Shown here in pieces: positions 34,901-42,474 of a stretch of 42,839 bases of DNA. This stretch comes from a virus: positions 1-42,839 of IMG/VR virus record IMGVR_UViG_3300012920_000083. One strand, given 5' to 3'. The notes beneath the pieces are model-generated. The model did no database searches and was not told where the DNA came from. It saw nothing but the letters and a program-made list of their open reading frames with translations. Numbering within the stretch: the first letter of the stretch is position 1; every line of letters starts with the position of its first letter. Made by a program: the position numbers and the translations under genes.

Positions 34901-35645
34901 ATGGATAGTTATGATATGGTTCAAGCAGAATTCTTTGTGCTTCGTTTGCGACAAAGAATCCATTGATAAAATAAATACCTGCTTGAATTTGAATTGCTGA
35001 ACCTCGACCAACAGTATCACTGTTACCTGCGGCGGTCATCACCGCAGGATCAAAGAAGTCGATATCAGGCGTTCCTTCTGGTTGTGTAGACATGACAGTA
35101 CCAGTTGTTAATAGTGATGCTGTCAGTTCTGTAGTTTGGTCTGAAGTCATATCAGGATTTTTAGCAACAGTATTATCTACATTCAAAGATGTAACATTCT
35201 CACCAATAGCATATCTTTTGGTCGAACCATCAGTTCCGCTATCTTCATACTTGATATACAGCGTTAAAGGTGTAGTAGAGGTGGCCGCTAAAGTTCCAAT
35301 AACTTTCGCTTTAACGCCTGTCTCTGAACCTGTGATAATCTTGTTTACAAAATCTGTTCTATAACTTTCTACGTTCTGAGCATTAAATGTAGATTGAACT
35401 TTAATGAAGTCATATTCAAAGTCAAAGGCGATATCGCCCGGAATAACCATCGAACCTTCCTTAAAGACATGTCGACCATGTCTCTCAATCTGATTTTGTA
35501 AAATCGATTGTAGTTGGGTTAACTCTCTCGCCTGAACTGGAAATCCAGGACGAAAGAGTACACGATGAATATTCTTAGATTTGGCGCCGCCTGTGCCTTC
35601 AAAATCATCATAATAAGGGTCTACATTAAAGTCTATAACTGCCAT
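28956..35645 (-). CDS. Giant DUF4815 / gp10-like baseplate structural protein
   Basis: The 2229-residue protein opens with the DUF4815 signature: DFNVDPYYDDFEGTGGAKSK, then RVLFRPGFPVQARELTQLQS, ILQNQIERHGRHVFKEGSMV and IPGDIAFDF. In marine T4-like phages such proteins occupy the gp9/gp10 place after gp8 and are thought to build baseplate periphery and fibre attachment. The middle (about 1030-1240) contains a helical region KNKRYTMKDIGRLETRISNL and TVWESWQDNWFG. Near the codons at 30750-30830 is a Pro/Gly/Asp linker. A conserved DPLAQTFVINEAKDGVMVTK then begins the C-terminal receptor-like half. Several Thr-rich beta inserts (STVSGISVGHVVTFANIVGS) account for the great length. Confidence 0.85.
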   Translation of the reverse strand: MAVIDFNVDPYYDDFEGTGGAKSKNIHRVLFRPGFPVQARELTQLQSILQNQIERHGRHVFKEGSMVIPGDIAFDFEYDFIKVQSTFNAQNVESYRTDFVNKIITGSETGVKAKVIGTLAATSTTPLTLYIKYEDSGTDGSTKRYAIGENVTSLNVDNTVAKNPDMTSDQTTELTASLLTTGTVMSTQPEGTPDIDFFDPAVMTAAGNSDTVGRGSAIQIQAGIYFINGFFVANEAQRILLEPYHNYPSFRVGFQVAQTTITPEEDESLKDNAQGASNFAAPGAHRYKITLTLTKKALTAKDDVNFIELARCEQGQISKLVEKATYNFLQEEFARRTYDESGDYEVKPFRLDVREHLNDGTNRGVWDSNADTPGDAAKLALGIEPGKAYVQGYEVESKITQFLNVDKPRTFNSVVDTPIQTDVGNFVLVNTLTGAADINDFAEVFIYDDFISGSPAVIGSANLRGIQLHDGDYTGAIDDVTYKLSIFDIQMNDGKDFARDARAFGDSSTPSSATFSCNVEPKLITLSGTASTADNSSTVTGVGTAFNSQLRAGDVLFLTNTTGDVRIGEVASVTNNLALELTANTTSAAGTAPIAGGIIKRFSAELLRPDQKILVFPTGYFRMRKIRGSDAQNPDNVLSSTYTVRRHFTPSYNIAAGAAQFTVPDNESFASVSNLQNFIAVLTATGTGSTLATADVGAIIPITAGDLALSNNGRTLTISNLLSKTLPSGANPTNGNSVEIIASVQISSAAGAEKTKALQPNSTVQITTQAAAQNTEITLGKADGFALKSVKMAADFSTNATSSDQDITDRFTFDNGQRDAFYDLARIVLKPGRPAPTGRLLVTFDFFTHSGGDYFSVDSYDGVVDYEDIPQYSSPDGNGATFDLRDCIDFRPRIQDSGGSFTGSGGSVTEIPMIGTNFNADFTYFLGRIDKIAMNFDGKFIRIPGVPDINPRPPLDLGKAMTLFEVTYKPYVINTSEVVARKIKNKRYTMKDIGRLETRISNLEEVSSLNLLEKATTDLLILDADGNPRLKNGFIVDNFKGHGIGNVGSPDYRVAIDMKRHIARPMAHTEIVKMVEENSTDAQRTAANYRKHKDGIVTLNYTELPYIENEYASDSMEVNAYKVSPYTGEMILTPASDDWKDTTRRPDLVVVDDNNFDAIQFLADEIGVEGTVWESWQDNWFGEQIFTGEVRIGSGQSGGWNGNIMQEVGTQQVGQVREGVETKLLNSTVDKAMGDRIVDMSMIPYMREIPIHIQIDNMKPRTKINGFFDNVNINAYVKPDDKFTVTAPNRTDFQFDPLQDPGVEFDTDDARYFGTFVDPDSDIAYPALAFALGDVVRNSVHTATSISNVVKVGNTVTITASTVSGISVGHVVTFANIVGSTELNEGKYRVESVDTSANTFTIVNFDATGTPITTVTAYTSGGTVTRQQASGVVSYAGHLNTETTDTLPHTFHVSNIKNGFAINDALTGTIDNALGAKNLCTITAVNSVSDATSTDVYKNLKQFGDDNITDSEGTYTGVFVVPNTDTLKFRTGDRTLRFIDNNTNNIEIGVHTTKAERIFHATGINEVREETILSLRQAEFVRDRVEEEREISRNITGSTRFQRTSRVQPPPSADGGDGGDGGGSGAGGGCGQHDPLAQTFVINEAKDGVMVTKVDLYFNEAGTRPIIIQLVNTKDGFPGLKILQQKIIDVADVNVSTDASVPTTVTFDSPVFMAGEVTYALLIKVDQPGCKVFFSDIGESNLGDNRTISRNPLTGTMFLSQNGNTWTPHQTRDIKMTIYRASFTGSVAVMDFKNVRNGFTVLNNNPFETAPNTNKVRVTQRNHGLSAGDKVTIANVAPGFYGANSTTNGIPHTEFNKQHTVVAPVTNDTYVIEVNASNVVNGISGLSSDTVGGGNVQATRNFVADLIQPTLTNIRFAQSSLTYDMNVQKKAGGTFTGFKPVQENQNQEYDEPMIINSKENENATVGYSARIRATFNTLNDFVSPMIDSQRVSLCAISNRIDNRVETDVNLSTHDDRTAVSANTSVGFNTSGIITTTNTAARALFDTLDIGKFITVSGAANAGNNQKYLISNYKNDGTTATITTTPAPGVTESASNAVTIVQHEKFLSDIAPSGASNLANYVTRRFTLENPSTAIKIVYEMNRPASCTVDVYYKVITDGTEQKFETIPFRKVNTEVSDSADGDPTVFRERTHLVEGLAEFSAVAIKIVMKSTNTSFVPKIKNLRVIALAL

Positions 35646-35673
35646 TTATCGCTCCGATATCTTTCTATTCTAC

Positions 35674-35681
35674 TATTTAGA
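35674..35681 (-). promoter_or_regulatory. Possible late promoter variant TCTAAATA
   Basis: TCTAAATAGTAG matches the last six bases of the late element and the GTAG extension seen at other genes. It lies 28 bases before ATG 35645 and overlaps the gp8 stop region. Two mismatches make it tentative. Confidence 0.3.
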
Positions 35682-37040
35682 CTAGAATTCAATAACTAAT
35701 TTGATATCTTCAATCTGGTCAGACGCACGATTAATCGGTCGTCTATGCTCAAGATACATGATATCACCACTATCAGGTTCAACCTCAGGATTACCCAAAC
35801 TCGCAATTGTTCCTGATGCAGATGAACCACCACCTGTAACAGTTTCAGAACTTGTAAATGCAGTAAATCCTGTATTGATGTCTTGATAGTATCTCAAAAC
35901 TCTTGTTGTAGCATTCCAATCAATCACTTTACCTGATGCAGATGAAGAACCACCTGTGATAGTTTCATCAACTACAAATGTACCTGAAAGACCAGAACTG
36001 TTGAGCGTAATTGACTTAGTAGCACTTCTTGTAGTATCTGTTGCAACTACAGATGTACCAAAATTCAATGGGTCACGAACAAGACCAATTCTACGATAAT
36101 CGTTAGAAACTGGGAAGTCACCAGCACCATCACTGTATTCAAGTCTCACGTTATTCATTACATAGAATCCACCTAATTCATGAATTGCATTAGATGAGTG
36201 ACCACCTTCTGGACCGATGATTGCTTTAATCGCACCATTCGAACCACCACCGCCAGAGACAGTGATTGTTGCTTGAGTATATCCACTTCCTGCATTAGTG
36301 ATTGTGAAACCATTAATCGCACCAGAGTTTACAGTTGCAGTTGCAGTTGCGCCAGTACCATCACCAACAATCGTTAGTGTTGGTGCAGTTGAATAACCAG
36401 AACCAGCGTTAGTAATTTTGAGTTGCTTGATTGCACCATCTACTGCCGCCCCTTGTGTATCGAACTGTTCTTTGTATGGTTGTCCAGAACCTGGATCAGA
36501 AGCAATAAACTTAACTGGCATAAAGTCTGTTGACAAGAACTTCAGCGCATCTGCCGCAGAAATAGTATACATATATTTCCAAATGTATCCATCTGCAGTT
36601 GTGATGTAACCAGTTGAAGTACCAGTTGGTTTAGTTGTTGATGCGCCATTGCTATTATTGCTAATAACTTTGTACACATTGTAATCGTCTGTCAAGACGT
36701 AGAATGTTGCAGAGAACAGTGAAGTAGCACCACTATTAGCGGTGTTTGATGATGAGTAGTCATGTGCATACTCATCGTACACTGTACCTGATGTCCAATC
36801 TCTTCTTACTACTGCGTGAATAACATCTGATGCAGTCACACGCTTCATGGCGACCATGTCATCATAAGCGTTAAATGATGTATCATTGTTATCAGTAGGA
36901 GTAGGAGGAGATGTATCATCGGTCCATGCTTGTGGACGACCGATGAACAAATAAATGTTTGTTCCGGAACTTTCACTAAATGCTTCAATGTACTGTTCAG
37001 CGTTGTGAATACGGAACTTATTAGTAATGATTGCGGCCAT
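35682..37040 (-). CDS. 8: Baseplate wedge protein gp8
   Basis: The 452-residue protein (T4 gp8 is 334) starts MAAIITNKFRIHNAEQYIEA with FSESSGTNIYLFIGRPQAW, a clear gp8 signature, followed by ATFYVLTDDYNVYKVISNNS and GYIWKYMYTISAADALKFLS. Extra length comes from two repeat sets. ITNAGSGYSTAPTLTIVG-type glycine repeats lie near 210-260. FVVDETITGGSSSASGKV plus FTSSETVTGGGSSASGTI lie near 350-430. The second set matches the insert in gp13. It follows gp7 in the standard wedge order and has a consensus late promoter. Confidence 0.93.
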   Translation of the reverse strand: MAAIITNKFRIHNAEQYIEAFSESSGTNIYLFIGRPQAWTDDTSPPTPTDNNDTSFNAYDDMVAMKRVTASDVIHAVVRRDWTSGTVYDEYAHDYSSSNTANSGATSLFSATFYVLTDDYNVYKVISNNSNGASTTKPTGTSTGYITTADGYIWKYMYTISAADALKFLSTDFMPVKFIASDPGSGQPYKEQFDTQGAAVDGAIKQLKITNAGSGYSTAPTLTIVGDGTGATATATVNSGAINGFTITNAGSGYTQATITVSGGGGSNGAIKAIIGPEGGHSSNAIHELGGFYVMNNVRLEYSDGAGDFPVSNDYRRIGLVRDPLNFGTSVVATDTTRSATKSITLNSSGLSGTFVVDETITGGSSSASGKVIDWNATTRVLRYYQDINTGFTAFTSSETVTGGGSSASGTIASLGNPEVEPDSGDIMYLEHRRPINRASDQIEDIKLVIEF

Positions 37041-37076
37041 TTTTTCCTCTCTTTAACTAATTTAAGTATATGACAT

Positions 37077-37084
37077 TATTTATA
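37077..37084 (-). promoter_or_regulatory. Late promoter TATAAATA for gp8
   Basis: A perfect late element lies 36 bases before ATG 37040. The predicted start near 37071 gives a leader with GAGAGGAA. Confidence 0.8.
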
Positions 37085-37091
37085 AGACTTT

Positions 37092-40049
37092 TTAACTGCT
37101 TCGCAGGAAGATTTCACTATCGAATGTGAAATCTAACTTTCTTCCCGGAAAGTCTACTAAGTCTTCAACAGACATCAACTCATTTAGATGTGCTATTTGC
37201 GTATTTGCAAAAGTATCCCAATAATTATTATTGCTGGCATTACTACCAGAATAGTTTGATGTCAATACAGAACTATTATACGTTCCTCTATATATACGAC
37301 CCCCACGGTCGATTTGTCTAACTCCTGCACTATATGGCGGGAACAAGAACTTAAAGCGGTCTAGTGAATGTCCTGTAGGTCCGAGTTTTGCTGACCCATA
37401 GGATTCATGTAAGTGTGCATCTTCTAGACCAAGAGATGCAATTAAGTGTAGTTTCGATGATGAAGTTGCTGTCAATACATCTGTAGATTTGATAGTTGGT
37501 AATAGAAGCGTAACTACATTCTGTACGCTCTGTGCAACCCTAGCAACCTGTTTGTAAATCTCTATTGTGCGTTGAACTGAAGTTCCTGCAGTCAAATTTT
37601 CTGTCCATGTTTCAAATGTTTGTAGAAGTATAGTGATATCTGGCGTCTGTTTAGTTCTACCATGCTGATTACCATCTGCAGTTGCATTATTAGGTGAGTT
37701 AGGTATATTGACACTCTCATCAAATGCAGTTTGACTTTCTCTCAAGAAAAGTGTGACTTGTTTCAAGAACTGTGTAGTAGCATCAATATTAGCGGCAGGT
37801 GTTGGATGCTGTGGGAACTGCAATGTAGGAATAACACCACCAGGTTCAGTTCCAATCAACTCATCTTCACCCTTTATGTAATTGTTACCTGTATTCGTAT
37901 TGACTTCATTACTATTTTCTAGTAAGATGAAAGACCCATCTTCTTGAATAATTCTTGTTTCAAATAACATCGCTGATGCGACTTCAGTGAAAATTTCAAG
38001 TTCCATCTTCTGTTCTCTCGCAACAGGTGTTGCTTCTTTAAGAAGTTCAATCATAAACTCAATAGGTTTGAATATAAGTCCACCAGTCAATGCATTTTGA
38101 TTAAGTCTAAAGTTAGAACCCCCCCATGCACTTGCTCTTGCAGTAGTTTGAACAGAAACTTCACCAAACAGTGCTAGACCAACTGGATGTAAAATACGTT
38201 TAATAGCATCACGCCAGACGTTGATTGACTGACCAACTTTAACAACATACGAGAAGTCTTGGTAGTAGAAACTATCTTGAATATTTTTAGAACTTTCTGA
38301 AAGACGACCATCTGCACCAAATAGAACACCTTCACTAGAAGATACTGTACCGTTTCTTGGATTAATAGTTGCAGAACCAACTTGACATATAACTGCAGTT
38401 GCTCCTGAAGTTGTGCCTCTAATTCTAGACCTTCTTAAACAAATATCAGTTTTCTCAATTAGATTTGTTGATATTTCAAAAGTATCACTCACGGTATCTA
38501 ACTTTATCTTATATAAGTTTCTAGTAGTATCAATAGATTGAATAACACCATTTTCTACTGCAGTTATTTCACTTATTAAGTTATCACCAGTTTCTAATAG
38601 AACATTGCTTTCATCTTCTTTGAGTATATGATATGGTTGAGATGTAACAGGTTCACCTACTATAAATGTACCGACTATATCTTCTAGAATTAAATTCTCT
38701 TGTACAATTACATCAGGTACACTATCATACCCACTACCTAAGTTAGTTCTAGTGACACCAGTTATACGACCTATATCTCTTGAGACAGCATATAATTCTG
38801 CGCCTGTACCATTGGTAGTTGTTATTCCAATTGTAGGAAGTTGATTATAATTAACACCTTCATTAACAATTTTCAACTCATGAATTTCACCAAGATGGTC
38901 GGAATCATCAGGACGTATCTTACTTCCATTTTCTAAGAGAAGTAAATCACCATCTTCTTTTGCTATTTCTCTGATATCACCAGCAAGAATGTTATGTCCA
39001 TTTTCTAATAGAATACCATCGCCACTTCCTTCATTTATAAGTCTACCCTCAACTCTAGCAACTACTGCAGAAGCATTTGCACCCAAACCACCATTTGCAT
39101 ATGTTAGTGGATCATCTAATGCATAATCTCTACCTCTTTGCTCAATAACATACTCTTGAACACCACCTTTACCAACTGCATTAATATCAAACTGTGCAGA
39201 ACTACCTATTTCTTCATGTATGGTAGTATCACCATTTTCTTGAAGAATTTTATCACCGTCTTCTTTGACAATGTTAGGAGTTTGATTAGAAGTAACAAGT
39301 GGATCACCAGTAATATAGTATGCACCAGCAGTTGGTATATCAACACCAGTAATAATATTATCAATGATACCTGTAACTGTACCGCTATCTGTTGGTATTG
39401 TAACTGTCTGACCAGCAACAAAAGCACCAGATAGAGAATTTTGAGTAAGAGTTAGTTGATAAACTGTATTTGCTCCAACAGCAAATGCGATAAAGTTCTC
39501 AATCAATCCAGTTGATAAGTTAATATTAATATCACTTGGATTATTCGCTTGCGTTATCTGCTTACCTACAATCTGTGATATATTAGTTACATCACCAGAA
39601 ATACTTTTGATGTTGATAATAGTATCTGAAGTAAATTTACCATCAGACACACGCAACATATCTACTTTTGGATAGTATACAGAAACTTCTTCATTAAACA
39701 ACATTCTGAATAATAGAATAAGTGCTTTATCTGTTCCCTTTGATTGATAAAATTCTTTGATATTTTTGAGAAGATTTCTCTTGTCATTAAGAATGGAATC
39801 TGGAATATCTACTAGATAATTTTCTTTGAAATATGTTACAAATGCATCAAGAGTAGTATCAATGTCGTTGACTATTCTAGCACTACGAGTTGCCTCAATA
39901 GCATTACCTTGCTGTTCCATCCACTCATAGTATGCTTCAAGAAAAGTTACAAAGGTTGTATGGTCACTTTGAACAAACTCTGGTAGTTGGTCAGAGATTA
40001 TTGCTGAGACTTGTCCTTTAATATTATCGTTAGCAAGACCATTGTACAT
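37092..40049 (-). CDS. 7: Baseplate wedge protein gp7
   Basis: The 985-residue protein (T4 gp7 is 1032) starts with ISDQLPEFVQSDHTTFVTFL, EAYYEWMEQQGNAIEATRSA, and FYQSKGTDKALILLFRMLFN (100-119), all typical of marine gp7. The C-terminal third holds YYQDFSYVVKVGQSINVWRD and KRILHPVGLALFGEV. Five copies of an EDG-x-LLENG-like peptide occur near 263-278, 341-354, 364-378, 477-492 and 702-716. It joins gp6 through a one-base TAATG overlap. Confidence 0.93.
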   Translation of the reverse strand: MYNGLANDNIKGQVSAIISDQLPEFVQSDHTTFVTFLEAYYEWMEQQGNAIEATRSARIVNDIDTTLDAFVTYFKENYLVDIPDSILNDKRNLLKNIKEFYQSKGTDKALILLFRMLFNEEVSVYYPKVDMLRVSDGKFTSDTIINIKSISGDVTNISQIVGKQITQANNPSDININLSTGLIENFIAFAVGANTVYQLTLTQNSLSGAFVAGQTVTIPTDSGTVTGIIDNIITGVDIPTAGAYYITGDPLVTSNQTPNIVKEDGDKILQENGDTTIHEEIGSSAQFDINAVGKGGVQEYVIEQRGRDYALDDPLTYANGGLGANASAVVARVEGRLINEGSGDGILLENGHNILAGDIREIAKEDGDLLLLENGSKIRPDDSDHLGEIHELKIVNEGVNYNQLPTIGITTTNGTGAELYAVSRDIGRITGVTRTNLGSGYDSVPDVIVQENLILEDIVGTFIVGEPVTSQPYHILKEDESNVLLETGDNLISEITAVENGVIQSIDTTRNLYKIKLDTVSDTFEISTNLIEKTDICLRRSRIRGTTSGATAVICQVGSATINPRNGTVSSSEGVLFGADGRLSESSKNIQDSFYYQDFSYVVKVGQSINVWRDAIKRILHPVGLALFGEVSVQTTARASAWGGSNFRLNQNALTGGLIFKPIEFMIELLKEATPVAREQKMELEIFTEVASAMLFETRIIQEDGSFILLENSNEVNTNTGNNYIKGEDELIGTEPGGVIPTLQFPQHPTPAANIDATTQFLKQVTLFLRESQTAFDESVNIPNSPNNATADGNQHGRTKQTPDITILLQTFETWTENLTAGTSVQRTIEIYKQVARVAQSVQNVVTLLLPTIKSTDVLTATSSSKLHLIASLGLEDAHLHESYGSAKLGPTGHSLDRFKFLFPPYSAGVRQIDRGGRIYRGTYNSSVLTSNYSGSNASNNNYWDTFANTQIAHLNELMSVEDLVDFPGRKLDFTFDSEIFLRSS

Positions 40050-42052
40050 TAGTATGAACTTCCACCGCTACCTGAACTTCCGCTTCCGCTACTTCCGCTA
40101 CTTCCGCTACTTCCACTACTACTTGAACTTCCGCTACTTCCAGAAGTTCCCGTTATCGCTGATGCGGCACCAGCAAGACCAGATCCACCTGTATTACTTA
40201 ATTCATTACTTGATGATGTTTGATAATCAACACCAGCAGAGGATTCACCAGTTGCAACTTTATCTACAATTGTATTCACTGTAATATCACTCTCATTAAT
40301 TTCTAATAGTACGTTACGAACACTTACAATATCGTTAGAGTTTAGTGTCACAAATATTTTAACTTGATTTTCATCTAGTACTGTACTAGTAATATTTAGT
40401 TGGTCAACAATAATCTTACCTGTGGCATAATCAATCTGACCTTGTGTAGAATTCACATAAACTTTAGTTGATGAACCTTCTTCAAGATAATATGAACGAA
40501 CATTACCTGCTCCGTCATCATCTAGATATAGAGTTTGAGTTCTACCTGCAATATTGAAACCTGTTGATGATATATTTGTAGGTGACCCTGCCCCTTGTGT
40601 AAAGATAGGATTATAAAAATTAATAGTATATTTACTTTCGTTATTTAATATTGCATCAAAATATCTTTGACATCTAATGGTAGTTACGTTAGAGACAATA
40701 CCTTTATCTGCCCTATCAATAACATTAACAAACTTAGAATATCTGAAAACACTATCAAATGATTTTATCTCTGTGTTTGAATAATTTAGAATATCTTGTC
40801 TTACTTTTGATGATATATCTGTGTAACTAGAACTTGTTACATTTGGATTCCAATATACATTTACTGTAGGAATAATATCAATGTACACCGGATCAATAAT
40901 TTCAGGTGTGATAGAGACCATATTCTTACCTGCTAAAACAGAATTTTTAATTCCGTCTTTTGTAGATGTAGTTAATGTTCTACCAGTTTTAGGTTTTATA
41001 GATAAGAAAACTTTACCATAGATAGGCGGGTCATTATCTTCACCACCCCACACTTGCATCGTATCAACATTATTATATAACTTAGGAAGAATTATCTTAT
41101 AATCTTCTGCTGTTACTGCACGATTTTGTGCAGAATATGACTTAGGAGCATTGAACTTAATACTTTCGATGCTTTCTCTACTCGCACCATTCTGCGAATT
41201 GATAACAGTAGTGATTGTTGCATTTGTAGAACCACCAACCGAACTTTGTAGTGTAAATGCATTTGCACCATTTGCTTCATCTTCATTACAAACAATATAC
41301 TCAATGATGACTATATTACCATCATCTAGTGCTTTACCTAAAACATTATCACCAAAACTAAGTTCATAATATCCATTTTCAACAGCATCCAAGAAATATA
41401 CTTCAGATTGAGAAGTAACCTCTAAGAAATCATTTGCTTTACTAAATGTTCTCTGTGTTACATCTGCTACTGACGTTTGTACTTTTACAGCAATAGTTGA
41501 TGTATCAATATTTTCATCTGTTAGTAAAAATCTTTGTGCAGGGTCTAAGGAATCTTTTGTATATTGTAAGTTAAGAAGAGTTCCCTCTTTAATATCAATA
41601 TTTGTAAACGTATATACACCTTCTGTTGGTACAATTGTTACGTCAGAAGTTGTAACAAATTGATAGTTGACATCATTAACACGACTTCTAAAAACAGTAC
41701 CCTTAGGCATTGTGAGTGTAGTAGGTGCACCAGCAGGTGAATTGATTGTTGCATTTATTCTTGCTTCTGATGATGTAGATGACCTTGGAGTATAACCTAA
41801 ATGCTTTGCAAGTGATATAACGCTATCTCTCTTGACGGCACTATCAAGAAACATTTCGTTTGCTACCATGTTAGCATATACTGCATTATAGTGTGTATTA
41901 TATGAAAGAACGTCTAGCAACGTATTCATCGCTGAACCTTCAAAGTTATAATCTTTGAAAGTCTCTTGTGACTTCATATATGATTTCAGATTTGTTTTTA
42001 TATCGTTGAAATCTAGTTCTGTAACTCTTAATCTTTTTGTAGTTTGTGCCAT
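40049..42052 (-). CDS. 6: Baseplate wedge protein gp6 with Ser/Gly tail
   Basis: The 667-residue protein (T4 gp6 is 660) dimerises between wedges to form the inner baseplate ring. The start contains LRVTELDFNDIKTNLKSYMK, SAMNTLLDVLSYNTHYNAVY and ANMVANEMFLDSAVKRDSVI, then SLAKHLGYTPRS, all strongly gp6-like. The middle holds RAVTAEDYKIILPKLYNNVD and VDTMQVWGGEDNDPPIYGKV. The last 31 residues (637-667) are almost only Ser and Gly, encoded by a degenerate 9-base repeat. That tail is not a usual gp6 feature. Confidence 0.95.
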   Translation of the reverse strand: MAQTTKRLRVTELDFNDIKTNLKSYMKSQETFKDYNFEGSAMNTLLDVLSYNTHYNAVYANMVANEMFLDSAVKRDSVISLAKHLGYTPRSSTSSEARINATINSPAGAPTTLTMPKGTVFRSRVNDVNYQFVTTSDVTIVPTEGVYTFTNIDIKEGTLLNLQYTKDSLDPAQRFLLTDENIDTSTIAVKVQTSVADVTQRTFSKANDFLEVTSQSEVYFLDAVENGYYELSFGDNVLGKALDDGNIVIIEYIVCNEDEANGANAFTLQSSVGGSTNATITTVINSQNGASRESIESIKFNAPKSYSAQNRAVTAEDYKIILPKLYNNVDTMQVWGGEDNDPPIYGKVFLSIKPKTGRTLTTSTKDGIKNSVLAGKNMVSITPEIIDPVYIDIIPTVNVYWNPNVTSSSYTDISSKVRQDILNYSNTEIKSFDSVFRYSKFVNVIDRADKGIVSNVTTIRCQRYFDAILNNESKYTINFYNPIFTQGAGSPTNISSTGFNIAGRTQTLYLDDDGAGNVRSYYLEEGSSTKVYVNSTQGQIDYATGKIIVDQLNITSTVLDENQVKIFVTLNSNDIVSVRNVLLEINESDITVNTIVDKVATGESSAGVDYQTSSSNELSNTGGSGLAGAASAITGTSGSSGSSSSSGSSGSSGSSGSGSSGSGGSSY
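40060..40147. repeat. Short tandem repeat encoding the Ser/Gly tail of gp6
   Basis: Degenerate tandem copies of a 9-base unit, CTTCCGCTA on the plus strand, fill the 3' end of gp6. Such a repeat can change in unit number by slippage without shifting the frame. Confidence 0.85.
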
Positions 42053-42457
42053 TTATCTCGTCCTTACTAAAAAGGTCTCAAATACCTCGGACCCTGTGAA
42101 ATTTACAACATAGAAAAAAATCCTCACTCTGTAAGTATTAGTATCTGCTTCATCAAATACTTGTACATCTTCAATTCTCGCTCTAGGTTCATGATTATCT
42201 ATGACCTCACGAATTGACTTCTCTATTAATCTTCTTGTCATAGGAGTATTGTTCTCAAACAACAAGTCTGCAATCGATGAACCAAGATAAGGTTGAAAAG
42301 GTCTTTCAAAATACCTAGTCTGAATAAGTGATTTCATAGACTGCTTCACTGCTTCTACATCACTCTTACGAGCAACATCTGATGTAGTAGACAGTCTAGT
42401 AAAGTTAAAGTCTAAATCCTTAAAATCTGCGGTTTTTCTTGTTACAGTCGTTGCCAT
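42053..42457 (-). CDS. 25: Baseplate wedge protein gp25
   Basis: The 134-residue protein (T4 gp25 is 132) belongs to the gpW/gp25 lysozyme-like family that starts sheath assembly at the baseplate. Signatures are FKDLDFNFTRLSTTSDVARK (12-31), then RYFERPFQPYLGSSIADLLF and IREVIDNHEPRARIEDVQVF. Its stop directly touches the gp6 start. A consensus late element sits only five bases before the ATG, so a transcript from it would have almost no leader. Confidence 0.95.
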   Translation of the reverse strand: MATTVTRKTADFKDLDFNFTRLSTTSDVARKSDVEAVKQSMKSLIQTRYFERPFQPYLGSSIADLLFENNTPMTRRLIEKSIREVIDNHEPRARIEDVQVFDEADTNTYRVRIFFYVVNFTGSEVFETFLVRTR

Positions 42458-42462
42458 ACTAC

Positions 42463-42470
42463 TATTTATA
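42463..42470 (-). promoter_or_regulatory. Late promoter TATAAATA abutting the gp25 start codon
   Basis: TATAAATAGTAGTATG places a perfect late element five bases before the ATG. With T4 spacing, +1 falls on the A of the ATG at 42457. A GAGG sequence lies upstream of the element, 13 bases from the ATG. Confidence 0.65.
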
Positions 42471-42474
42471 CCTC

